From contig NZ_JARXHY010000004.1 in the NCBI RefSeq assembly GCF_031127815.1, positions 248,001-312,000 of the forward strand: 64,000 nt of DNA, read 5' to 3'. The DNA is from Pelagicoccus sp. SDUM812003. GTDB taxonomy: Bacteria > Verrucomicrobiota > Verrucomicrobiia > Opitutales > Opitutaceae. This document shows positions 35,501-43,144 of this stretch, in pieces (the first letter of the stretch is position 1; each line of letters opens with the position of its first letter). The notes below the pieces were generated by a model that was not told the DNA's origin, made no database searches, and was given only the letters and a program-made list of their open reading frames with translations. The translations under genes were made by a program, and so were the position numbers.

Positions 35501-38455
35501 TTTGAACCATTTGATTTGGTAGCTCTGCGTCCCTAATACTTCTCCGATGCTTATCAAGACAGGAGACGAGCCATTTTCGATGGCGTAGATCGTTTGGTCC
35601 TCAGGGGAGCTCGAGAGGCGGGGAGGGCGTCGATCGTCCGAGGCGACGACGGTGATCGAGTGGCCTTCGCATCGATAGCTTCCGTATTGGTTGCTCACCT
35701 CGAGATGGTAGGTGCCAGTGTGCGCTTCGGTGACGGGTCCGAGGGCGAGACTGGGGCCGGAAGTGGGCAAGGGCTGGGTCGGCATCAGCGGAGTTGAGCG
35801 ATACCATTGATAGACGATGGGAGGTTCTCCCACCACCTCGCGCGAAAGCTCGATGGACTCTCCAACAATCAGTGTCGTGGTCTCGTACGCGGCATCGAGA
35901 ATCGTCGCGGGAACAGGCGTGTCGTCGATAGATAGTTCCGCGACTTGGCTTTTGGCGGAGCCGAACGGGTTGGTAACAAGCGCATGGTATCGTCCGGCGT
36001 CGTTTTCTTGGATCGGAGATAGCTCGAGGGTGGAGCTTGTCGCTCCGTCGATCAACCGATCGTCCTTGAACCACTGATAGTTCAAGTCTTCGCCTTCCGC
36101 GTCGCAGCTGAGTTTCGGTTTTGAGAAGAGGGAGACTGTTCTGGAGCTCGGGTGGCTGATGATGAAAGGCGGCGCTTGTTGTGACTGGAAAAACACTGCT
36201 TTTCTCAACGCCAGGCCCCCTGCGGGAGCTGTGAATGTCGATAGGCGGGTGCCGTAGGTAACCGTCACCCTCTGGTCGCTTTGATAAGGTAGAAACAAGC
36301 GACCGGTGGTCCAATCGCTATTTGGCAACTCTAGCTCATAGATGTCGCTTTGGATTTCAGCCACCAGACCGATCACCCGATTTTCGCCGAGCTTGGCTTC
36401 GAATTCGAGAAGGCCTTCGCTGGGGGCGAGCAGAACGAGTTTGGCCAGGCGTCCGTTTGACTGCTCGGCGGCGCTGACGTAGGGCGCGGCATCGGTTTCG
36501 TCTTGAACGATTTGCCAATCGTCCTCGTGGGAGGCGTAGATCGGAATGTCGCTGCCTAGAACGTTTTCGATGGCTTCAACTCTTGGATACACGATCAGTG
36601 AGAAGCTGCCATAGACGCTACCGTCCGCGTTGCTGACTTCGACGGTGTAGGTTCCTCTACTCTCGGCCGGTACGGCGTCGAGGTTTAGAGCGGCGTTGGT
36701 TTCTCCTTCGAGGGGGCTCTGCTCGAAGTACCACTGATAGGCTAGTTCGATATCGCTTTCAGCCGTGACTCTGAACTTGGCTGATTCGCCTTCCAAGATG
36801 GTGACGCTTTGTTCAGAGGAGTCCGTGATGCTGGGGATTTGGGGGATTCGGATCATTTCGAGGCTGTTCGCAAGATTCACGATCCCTGAGCACATGGCGA
36901 AATAACGTAGTCCGGGCCGCGTTTCAGCCGAGGCGCGGAGGCGGGCGATCTGTTCGTCGATGTCGCTATCCGGGTGCTGGGCGAGGTTTAGGGCGAGGGT
37001 TCCTGAGACGAGCGGGGCGGCCATGGAGGTGCCGCTTAGGCTCGCGTAGGCGTTGGTCCTGCTGTGCCAGCTAGATAGGATGCCGCTCCCTGGCGCCATG
37101 ACATCCAGCGTTCTCCAGCCGTAGTTAGAGTAGGAGGCCCGTTCTCCGTCGTCATCGACGGCGCCCACGGCAACGACGCAATCGATCGGGTAGGCCGCGG
37201 GGACGGGGAGCTGAGAGGAGGCATCGTTTCCAGCGGCAGTCACGAAGAAGATACCGGCGTCTTGGGCTCGGTATATCGCGTCTCTCAATGCCGGCGCGAA
37301 ACCGTAGCCTCCCCAGCTTGCGTTTATGATATGGGCTCCATTTTCGATTGCGTAGTCGATGCCATCCACCAGGGAGCTTACGGATGCTTGGCCGTCTTTG
37401 TTGAGACACTTGACTGCCATAAGGTTCACATCCCAGGCCACGCCAGCAATCCCTATGGAATTGTTTCCCACGGCGCCTGCAATGCCAGCGACATGCGTTC
37501 CGTGCCCATTGTCGTCGTTGGCGGAAAGGCTTGGCGCTATGGTGTTCGCCCCGTGCACGTCGTCGACGTAGCCATTGCCATCATCGTCTATGCCGTTGTT
37601 GGCGATCTCGCGACTGTTTGTCCAAAGGTTGGCTTTCAGGTCCTCGTGATCCAAGCGGATGCCGGAATCGGTGATGGCGATGATGATGTCGCCGGCGCTC
37701 GTTCTCGTCCGCCAGCCCTCCGGGGCGTCGATATCGTTGTCCTGCCGATGGTTGAGCGCCCACTGTTCGCCGCGCCCATAGGAGGGATCGTTTGGGAAGG
37801 CGCTAGCGTAGAAGATAAGGTTGGCGCTGACTTGAATGCCAGTATCCGAAAGATCGATACTTTCGAGAGCGTGTTGTACGGTATCGGCTGTAAAGTCCGT
37901 GGTGAAGAGTTCGGCTAGGAAGGGGCTTCGGATGGTAGAGCTCAACTGCCAGCCGAGCGCTTGGGCGATTTGCTCGACATCGTCTTTTCGAAGCGGGGTG
38001 GCGGAGTGGAGCAGAATCCGGTTTGCTGCCATGGCCGAGACGAGCTCGGTGTATTCATCGTTTGAATTCGGGTCGACATAGACCGCTTCCTCCAGGCGGA
38101 TAGGGAAATCGAACCCATCGGTGGTGACGATTCTAATTCTGCTGTAGGAAGCGGAGGCCAGGTCCTGGCTGGGATGGCGGGTTTCCGAATGCAGTTTGGC
38201 GAACTCCCAATCACGTGGATCTCGCCATGCGACCTCTTGGGGCTCCAACGCTGGGGGCGATGCGGGCCGAGCTCTTTGCTCTCGCCGTGAAGCGTCGCCG
38301 GATTCGGCTGGGGCGCGGCGTGGCGTGTTTTCCTTTTGTTTTACTATCGCTTCGATGTCTCCGGGGTTTACGGCGTTTTTCCAAGGGATGAAAATCAACG
38401 AAAGACCGAGTATGGCGAGGGAGGCGACGGAGACGAAGAGAAGGGGTTTTTTCAT
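32594..38455 (-). CDS. Very large subtilisin-like serine protease (S8) with Ig-like domains
   Basis: 1953 residues with an N-terminal hydrophobic signal/anchor (residues 4-24). Residues about 25-220 form a prodomain-like region. The S8 catalytic domain carries D263 (AITDSGI), H318 (NGHGTHVAG), oxyanion N410 (AAGN) and S477 (SGTSMAAP). Downstream are repeated Ig-like modules with the YQWY/F tryptophan strand (YQWYFEQSP, YQWFKDDRL, YQWYRSTPL, LQWFKDDQE, LEWYRNGEL, YRWEKNGRK). Between them are jelly-roll-like segments (GPGVLVLDYQGNLGDASIT). Near the C-terminus is a calcium-type loop DLDNDSIPNWLEY and the segment FESSLDLVEWN. It is an exported or cell-surface protease; substrate unknown. No sorting signal such as PEP-CTERM or T9SS was seen. 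Confidence 0.9.
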   Translation of the reverse strand: MKKPLLFVSVASLAILGLSLIFIPWKNAVNPGDIEAIVKQKENTPRRAPAESGDASRREQRARPASPPALEPQEVAWRDPRDWEFAKLHSETRHPSQDLASASYSRIRIVTTDGFDFPIRLEEAVYVDPNSNDEYTELVSAMAANRILLHSATPLRKDDVEQIAQALGWQLSSTIRSPFLAELFTTDFTADTVQHALESIDLSDTGIQVSANLIFYASAFPNDPSYGRGEQWALNHRQDNDIDAPEGWRTRTSAGDIIIAITDSGIRLDHEDLKANLWTNSREIANNGIDDDGNGYVDDVHGANTIAPSLSANDDNGHGTHVAGIAGAVGNNSIGIAGVAWDVNLMAVKCLNKDGQASVSSLVDGIDYAIENGAHIINASWGGYGFAPALRDAIYRAQDAGIFFVTAAGNDASSQLPVPAAYPIDCVVAVGAVDDDGERASYSNYGWRTLDVMAPGSGILSSWHSRTNAYASLSGTSMAAPLVSGTLALNLAQHPDSDIDEQIARLRASAETRPGLRYFAMCSGIVNLANSLEMIRIPQIPSITDSSEQSVTILEGESAKFRVTAESDIELAYQWYFEQSPLEGETNAALNLDAVPAESRGTYTVEVSNADGSVYGSFSLIVYPRVEAIENVLGSDIPIYASHEDDWQIVQDETDAAPYVSAAEQSNGRLAKLVLLAPSEGLLEFEAKLGENRVIGLVAEIQSDIYELELPNSDWTTGRLFLPYQSDQRVTVTYGTRLSTFTAPAGGLALRKAVFFQSQQAPPFIISHPSSRTVSLFSKPKLSCDAEGEDLNYQWFKDDRLIDGATSSTLELSPIQENDAGRYHALVTNPFGSAKSQVAELSIDDTPVPATILDAAYETTTLIVGESIELSREVVGEPPIVYQWYRSTPLMPTQPLPTSGPSLALGPVTEAHTGTYHLEVSNQYGSYRCEGHSITVVASDDRRPPRLSSSPEDQTIYAIENGSSPVLISIGEVLGTQSYQIKWFKDGVELPKSELGNLLPIRAPKIEDSGTYFAEISNRFGTITSHETTLHVLSSLNEAIDANRYVVYSTNDYTIGRIDVRSQSTVTRDGIDALEITHDGLAPQASEFHVMGTPPNTNVSFFWKSDLGTRLVVSRGELFSKTLVGTGQWQEFLFSSGELSQATVFTLHSTSGPVTAWVDQYLPTKRPAILHEIAHDLPALGSRVCLKAEITGPELALQWFKDDQEIPGANQRQLVIEEFSESDIASYHLRGSNSFGSAQTQKAQLEGIPSLAHGIGSNVDFAIEGSEFIDSSQTDPETGHPYFQARLENGQSVSLAAQASGPGVLVLDYQGNLGDASITIDGKAYALGDHSERGLSAYSLSSDSNTITLSLSGGSNTGWSKLYGIWTQSDPIITSQAEFYGVQIESFDNNEPPFIAVGGIEPLSLEWYRNGELILTESNQSSGIHRLFSTAPNKNQEGEYTCTVTDAVGATVESAPMSVAFIESYSAVLDAPIYSLYGLTSGSRYDYQDFVHGGSSLSIAGPFSDEQAPFQFSYNAKSLWMKTVGFDPNDEFSVSIGRGMTSSFPPPTEWTEVSISSDLDDCYVFIPSNDNPNARVLIDKVALDDRVRFEQQPMSHATFLGDSISLRAEALSPINPLSYRWEKNGRKIAGGEDGFLSIEDLSLDDLGRYQAIAIESAGGETYSEVATVSLLKLPFDLAIDFPGVRLGTWGHALWGIDESQSVAGPSCLRSGEIGNGQESGLRIEIDGPAIAGYYIKGDGFELDEVERAADWTFRPLGYIAAGESRAFNIRVKESNDEPAGEPSSAYQAIDRLIISPLAAYSYEQWRSDLGSQHILAPSSHLGQQEDLDNDSIPNWLEYTFNLHPLRSDPIPAFQVTLSPSGEAKATLDYQLARSSASSMVFESSLDLVEWNLTRPTLTLQDSTENYLSYRAEIVSGNSSSTGQFFRWRLVRNGTADTPSIYLEETPLQTGPTE

Positions 38456-38594
38456 TCGAGTGCGATGAGGAGCGGGATCCGGATCCAGCGGATTGCGACA
38501 TATCGCAGCTCAAAGGTCAATCTACTTAGTAGGATCTGCGTACTCGAAAGGCTCTATTTCAAGGCGTCGTTGGGAGAAGCCAGCCCAGCTGTTT

Positions 38595-39380
38595 CTAGCT
38601 GGCGTAGCTGTGCACGCTTTGGCTGGCGATGGGCATGTAGTTTAGCCCGAACCAGCAGAGCAGCAGCACCACCCAGGCGACGGCGAGGAATGCGAAGGCT
38701 GAGGCGCGCTTATTCGGAAATTGGATACGGTGGTGAACGTAGCCGAGGTACGCGAGCCAGGTCAGCAACGCCCACGTTTCCTTGGGATCCCAGGTCCAGT
38801 AGTGACCCCAGGCTTCCTTGGCCCAGATGGCTCCGATGATGAGGCCGAGGGTGAGCAGGCCGAAACCGATTTGAGCGGACCGATCGGCGAAGGCGATGGC
38901 TTGAGCGGTTTTCGCTTCGTCGCCTTTGGCCCTCCAGCCGCGAAGACTTCCCACGAAAGCCGCGGAAAGAAAGGCGTAGGCGAGTAGGTAGGCGAGCACG
39001 TGTGGTACGAACCAAGGACTGCGCAAGGCGGGCATGAGCGTACTGTCCCAACTTTCTGGATGCGCCCAGGTGATGCCCAGAAACAGACCAGCCAGCGGAA
39101 CCGCGTAGAAGAGCGGCCAGAGCAGCCTCCAGCGATAGCTGATCAGACCTGCCGCTACCGGAAGCATAAAGGCGTACCAGAGCCGTGTTTCGCCAAGCGT
39201 GCGCATGGGCGGTCGCTCCAGAGTGATCCAGATCAGGACCAAAAAGCCGCCGAGGCACAGGCAGCCGGCGCTGAGAAGCAGTATGCCAAGTACGCGCCGA
39301 CGAGACAAGGCGAGCATTCCGCCGATCCAGGACGTCAGCACCACCGAAGCGAGCAGGGGAAAGCTTTGGGCGGTATTCAT
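38595..39380 (-). CDS. ccsA: Cytochrome c biogenesis protein CcsA/ResC type
   Basis: 261 residues with 7-8 membrane segments. The haem-handling WWD motif is WGHYWTWDPKE at 191-201, and candidate haem-ligand histidines are in SPWFVPHVLAYL and YLGYVHHRIQFP. In system II, CcsA with ResB carries haem out and attaches it to apocytochromes. Its start overlaps the end of the ResB-like gene by 4 bp (ATGA-type overlap), and the pair follows nrfHA on the same strand. It probably serves the maturation of NrfA/NrfH, including the unusual CXXCK haem (inference; other cytochromes in the cell may also use it). Confidence 0.88.
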   Translation of the reverse strand: MNTAQSFPLLASVVLTSWIGGMLALSRRRVLGILLLSAGCLCLGGFLVLIWITLERPPMRTLGETRLWYAFMLPVAAGLISYRWRLLWPLFYAVPLAGLFLGITWAHPESWDSTLMPALRSPWFVPHVLAYLLAYAFLSAAFVGSLRGWRAKGDEAKTAQAIAFADRSAQIGFGLLTLGLIIGAIWAKEAWGHYWTWDPKETWALLTWLAYLGYVHHRIQFPNKRASAFAFLAVAWVVLLLCWFGLNYMPIASQSVHSYAS

Positions 39381-40693
39381 CGCTCGATCTCCTTTTCTGT
39401 ATCGATCGAAGGACTACGGTTTGCCCTGGCTCGAGAAAAGAGGGTTAAGGTCGCTCCGAGCAGTATCATGCCGCAGGCGAAATAGATGATCGGCATCCAA
39501 GGGTCGCGCACCGCTTCGATGACGGAGAGGCGAGAGGCCTTGCCGGCCGACTCGTCGTAGGAAAGCTGGTTGAGAGACCAACCGGCGATGTGGATTGGTT
39601 TGTTGACTTCCAGCAACGCTTCCCGCGGCTCGGTGTCCGGTTCGAAAAGGGTGACTTTTGAATAGAAGCGTTTGGGGCGAGGCATGGCCATGGCGAAGCG
39701 AAACGAGTCGCCAGCCAAGAGCGTTCGGGTTGGCGAGGCGATGCTGCCGCAGGTGATCCAGCCCTCGACCGTTTCTCCATTTTTCGTATTGGTAGCTAGG
39801 ATACGAGCTGCCGGAGCGGCGTAGGGCGATCCGCTCGCTTGGTAGCCGTCGCCGTCAGGAAGGGCGGAGGCAATGCTTTCGAGAACCTCTATCCGCCAAG
39901 CCCTGATTTGGCCGATGGCTTCTTCTTCGAGATCGATCAATGGTTCGCCCTTTTCCCAAATGATCACCGATTCGCCGACGTCGACGAGGGTCAGCTGAGG
40001 AGCGAAGAACTCGATGCCGAAGTCGTTGAGAGCGACACCGAAAGGCAGGTAGCGCGACTCGTGTCCGGCGGCCCGGGTGGCCAGGGCGGTGGCGTTTCCC
40101 TCGGTGACGGAGATTTCCCAGCGTTCCAGATCGGATGAAGACATCAGTCCGGCAGACAGCAGGAGCCAGATGCCAAGGTGGTTAAGGGCGAAGCGCAGCT
40201 TGCCTCTTTTCCGCTTTAGAAGGCGGGTGGTCGAACCCAGCCCGAGGTTGGTGAGAAAGAGGAGCAAGGCGGCGTTGAAAGGAATGCTCGCCGTCGGTTG
40301 GGCCAGTCCTAGAGACAGGGCGACGGGGTGAAGCTCCGTTTCCGGTTTGGCGGGAATCAGGCCCGCCACCAGCACCCAGAGAAAGAAATGGGCGATGGCG
40401 CATTGTGCGAAACTGATGCCGCCAAGCAATTGCACGGGGCGTAACCGTCGCCCGAATACGCTCGTGGTGACGATCCACAGAGCGTATAAGCCCAGCAAAT
40501 ACGCGTTTCCTGGAAATGGGGGAGCGGAGAGCGGTTTTCCTCCAAGGGAGGCGGAGAGCGCGATGGCGATCACGCTCGTGCCGAGGCAGATCGCGGCGCT
40601 GATCGCGTAGTCGCGGCCGATTGCGGTGTTGAAGGTTGGGCGAGCGCTGGCGTTGAGGTCGGGGCGCTCGCACGAGGGTGTCGCGGCTTGCAT
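39377..40693 (-). CDS. ResB-like cytochrome c biogenesis protein
   Basis: 438 residues from the start at 40693 (MQAATPSC); an ATG at 40747 adds 18 residues of no family character. Four to six membrane segments are expected: three to four in the first half (YAISAAICLGTSVIAIAL, LLGLYALWIVTTSVFG), one before the large periplasmic region (FALNHLGIWLLLSAGLM), and one near the C-terminus (PIIYFACGMILLGATLTLF). HLGIWLLL and PGGW-like DPWMPIIY are family features of ResB. It forms system II with CcsA, with which it overlaps. The family is variable, so the assignment rests on topology plus the CcsA and Nrf neighbours. Confidence 0.8.
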   Translation of the reverse strand: MQAATPSCERPDLNASARPTFNTAIGRDYAISAAICLGTSVIAIALSASLGGKPLSAPPFPGNAYLLGLYALWIVTTSVFGRRLRPVQLLGGISFAQCAIAHFFLWVLVAGLIPAKPETELHPVALSLGLAQPTASIPFNAALLLFLTNLGLGSTTRLLKRKRGKLRFALNHLGIWLLLSAGLMSSSDLERWEISVTEGNATALATRAAGHESRYLPFGVALNDFGIEFFAPQLTLVDVGESVIIWEKGEPLIDLEEEAIGQIRAWRIEVLESIASALPDGDGYQASGSPYAAPAARILATNTKNGETVEGWITCGSIASPTRTLLAGDSFRFAMAMPRPKRFYSKVTLFEPDTEPREALLEVNKPIHIAGWSLNQLSYDESAGKASRLSVIEAVRDPWMPIIYFACGMILLGATLTLFSRARANRSPSIDTEKEIER

Positions 40694-40732
40694 GCGTTGT
40701 TCTTGGCTGGTGGTGGTTTCGAGGCTCGAACA

Positions 40733-40761
40733 GGGCGCGGCCACCACGCCGCGCCCTACCT
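40733..40761 (-). repeat. REP-like palindrome, copy e
   Basis: Perfect 9-base arms GGGCGCGGC (40733-40741) and GCCGCGCCC (40748-40756) around CACCAC. On the - strand it begins AGGTAGGGCGCGG, matching the family start. It lies in the gap between nrfA and the ResB-like gene, where it may dampen read-through so that NrfHA is made in excess of the biogenesis proteins. Confidence 0.6.
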
Positions 40762-40774
40762 AGAGATGAAGGGC

Positions 40775-42274
40775 CTAGTAGAGGCTCTTCTTGTCGGAAA
40801 CGTTGTCGGGAAGCCCCATGGCCTCTTGGCGAGCGGCTGCGGTTTCGTCCCACGCGGGGAAGAGCTCTTGGCGATGCTCTGCCTTGGTTGATTCCAATTC
40901 TTCAGGATCGAGCCCGATGAAGCGCTGGGCCTTTTCCTTGGTCGAGATGTCCGGCATTTCGATGGGCTCTGTGATGCCGTGCGACCACAGGACGCGAGCG
41001 ATTTCCTGGCGAGCGGCGCCGGCCTTTTCGATGGCGGTGCCGAGAACTTGCAGGGCGGTGTTGGGAGCGTGGAAGCCCGCGGAGTTCGCGGCGGCGACCC
41101 AGTCCCAACGCCATTGAGCATGGCGGATGAGGGTCAGCGACTGCTTCATTTCCTCTTCCGTCGCCCCAGCGTCCCAAGCGGTTTTCGCCTCGATGTGTGC
41201 CTTGGCCAGCAAGCCTTCCACGATGCCGCGAAGCTCCATGACCTTGGCCTGGCGGGAGTAGACGTCGGTCAGCAAGGTGGCTTCCGATTCCCGGTGGCAC
41301 ACCTGGCAGGAGCGATCGATGGCGTTGAGCGGGCTCTGGATGTGGTGATCGGTGAACTTCGCTCCGCCTTCGGACTTGTAGGGCATGTGGCAATCCGCGC
41401 AGGAGACGCCGCGCTGGCCGTGCACGCCGGTCATGTAGAGTTCGTAGTCCGGATGTTGGGCTTTGAGCATAGGCGCACGGGAGAGCTTGTGGGTCCAATC
41501 GGAGAACTCGAGCTGGTCGTAATACGCTTCCATGGCTTCAGCAGAGAAACCGTTGTCCCAGGGAAACTTCAGGTACTTGGCCGGCTCCTTTTCGAAGTAG
41601 TACTCCACGTGGCACTGGGCGCAGACCAGGGAACGCATTTCCTGATGCGTGGCTTCGTTGATGTTCTTGCCCATGTCGTTGAAGGCCTCGGCCAGAGCCG
41701 GTCGCGAGATGCGCAGGTTCATGTTTTGCGGGTCGTGGCAATCCTGACAGCCGATGGCGTTGACGATTTGTTCCCCGCGGTCGAACCAGCTGCCGTCGTA
41801 GAATTCGGCGACGCCCATCTCGTTCATGACGCGCGGCACGTCGGTGGACTTGCAGGTCCAGCAGGTGGCCGGCATGCCAGCGTTGGTACGGTAGGTCTCG
41901 CGGATGTCGTCGATGGCATGAGCGTGTCCGCGGCCTTGCTCGTAAGCTTTGGAGAAACCGTAGCCCGCCCAGAGGATCACCAGATTAGGATACTCTTCCA
42001 GATAGTCGGTCTTGGCCGAACCGCCGTGGGCGCTTTTGAAGTCGGTTTCCAAAGTCTTCTTCCAGCCCTCGTATTCGCGAGGGAAGTTGGCTCCCCAAAC
42101 TTCGTTGCGCGGCTCCCATTGGGCGATGGGATTGGTCATCTTGGCCTGCTTGGCTTCGACGCGACGCTCCATGACGGAAGTGATGAGGAAGCCGACCATG
42201 AAAACGCCGATGAGAGTGGAGAGGAATAGGATCCAGCCCATGCGCGAGCCAGAAGAGCTAGTTTGCCGATTCAT
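40775..42274 (-). CDS. nrfA: Ammonia-forming cytochrome c nitrite reductase, catalytic subunit
   Basis: 499 residues with an uncleaved or cleavable signal anchor (WILFLSTLIGVFMVGFLI). Five haem motifs are present: the active-site CXXCK at 138-142 (CWTCK) and four CXXCH at 176-180, 218-222, 292-296 and 323-327. Active-site regions include MTGVHGQRGVSCADCHMPY and KFTDHHIQSPL. NrfA reduces nitrite to ammonium with six electrons in the periplasm, receiving them from menaquinol through NrfH. The ATG overlaps the nrfH stop by 4 bp, so the pair is translationally coupled, the usual arrangement of nrfHA. This implies anaerobic nitrite respiration or detoxification. Confidence 0.96.
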   Translation of the reverse strand: MNRQTSSSGSRMGWILFLSTLIGVFMVGFLITSVMERRVEAKQAKMTNPIAQWEPRNEVWGANFPREYEGWKKTLETDFKSAHGGSAKTDYLEEYPNLVILWAGYGFSKAYEQGRGHAHAIDDIRETYRTNAGMPATCWTCKSTDVPRVMNEMGVAEFYDGSWFDRGEQIVNAIGCQDCHDPQNMNLRISRPALAEAFNDMGKNINEATHQEMRSLVCAQCHVEYYFEKEPAKYLKFPWDNGFSAEAMEAYYDQLEFSDWTHKLSRAPMLKAQHPDYELYMTGVHGQRGVSCADCHMPYKSEGGAKFTDHHIQSPLNAIDRSCQVCHRESEATLLTDVYSRQAKVMELRGIVEGLLAKAHIEAKTAWDAGATEEEMKQSLTLIRHAQWRWDWVAAANSAGFHAPNTALQVLGTAIEKAGAARQEIARVLWSHGITEPIEMPDISTKEKAQRFIGLDPEELESTKAEHRQELFPAWDETAAARQEAMGLPDNVSDKKSLY

Positions 42275-42903
42275 TTTTGTTCTTCGTTAGGGTTGGAGAA
42301 GTGGTTTTGCATCCATTCGGGCATGACGGAGTCGAGATCAGGCGTGCGCGCGAACTCGGTAGCGGAAAGAGAGTTGACGGAGCCGTGCGGCGTTTCGCTG
42401 TGGCAGTCCCAGCAGAGCTTGCCGTGGCCTGCTTGGGATTCCTCGAAGGTCACCATCATGTTGGGCGTGTGGTTGAGCAGGTTCTCGTGGCAGCGGATGC
42501 AGTTTTGCTGCACCACGCCCATGCCCGGCTCGTGCACCTTGATCACTTGCGGCTCCATGTGGAAAGTGAACATGAAGGCGTGCCGCAGCCCGTCCTTGGC
42601 CTTGAAATAGTACTTGTTGGCCAGGTTGTCGTGCGGCACGTGGCAGTCGTTGCAAGTCGCCACGCGAGCGTGGCTGCCGCGCTCCCAGGTGGCGTACTGC
42701 GGGTTCATGATATGGCAGTTCACGCAGGCCGACGGTTCGTCCGACAAGTAGGAAGTCGCGTTCGACACCCGCAGCAGCACGCAACCCAGGCCGAGCAGGA
42801 TGGCGGTGCTCAATATCAGGGGAAGTCGCCAGGCCGGGGAAGGGGAAAGACGCTTCCAGAGCGAGGGCTTTTCCGAATCGGAGTCAGGAGGGCTTACGGA
42901 CAT
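42271..42903 (-). CDS. nrfH: NrfH-type tetrahaem quinol dehydrogenase (NapC/NirT family)
   Basis: 210 residues from the start at 42903 (MSVSPPDSDSEKP). One N-terminal membrane anchor (LILSTAILLGLGCVLL) is followed by four CXXCH motifs at 60-64, 84-88, 135-139 and 164-168. It oxidises menaquinol and passes electrons to NrfA, encoded directly downstream with a 4-bp overlap. The distance from the anchor to the first haem is as expected for the NapC/NirT family. The 240-bp upstream region is AT-rich near the start and contains the inverted repeat at 42941-42967. Confidence 0.93.
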   Translation of the reverse strand: MSVSPPDSDSEKPSLWKRLSPSPAWRLPLILSTAILLGLGCVLLRVSNATSYLSDEPSACVNCHIMNPQYATWERGSHARVATCNDCHVPHDNLANKYYFKAKDGLRHAFMFTFHMEPQVIKVHEPGMGVVQQNCIRCHENLLNHTPNMMVTFEESQAGHGKLCWDCHSETPHGSVNSLSATEFARTPDLDSVMPEWMQNHFSNPNEEQK

Positions 42904-42940
42904 CTTAAAAGTGGTAAGTGAAATGCAACTTAAGCTTCGC

Positions 42941-42967
42941 TTATCTTCAATCAAGAATAAAAGATAA
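42941..42967. promoter_or_regulatory. Inverted repeat upstream of nrfH
   Basis: Arms TTATCTT (42941-42947) and AAGATAA (42961-42967) with a 13-nt spacer, 38 bp before the nrfH ATG. It lies within a conspicuously AT-rich patch (42940-42985) that is likely the promoter. It does not match the FNR consensus TTGAT-N4-ATCAA. A regulator site is plausible but unproven. Confidence 0.4.
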
Positions 42968-43144
42968 ATTACTAATGATTAGCCCGTCCTGATCGAAGCG
43001 TCGTAGATCGGAATCGATTTGCTGCGGCTCAGTTGGCTTGGTTCGGAACGCGCTTGTTCTGCGCTGGCGAGGCGTATTGAAAACCGAAATACGAGGAGCT
43101 GAGGGCGCGCGCCGCTCTCGGCGAAGCCGATTCCGTTCCGCGTT

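Noticed and set aside
40979-42229. 416-codon open frame opposite nrfA
   Set aside because: nrfA with five haem motifs occupies the - strand. The + frame is valine- and glycine-rich antisense noise.
42945-42960. Possible FNR box before nrfH (TTGAT on the - strand)
   Set aside because: Only one half-site matches; the second half (GATAA) departs from ATCAA in three of five positions.
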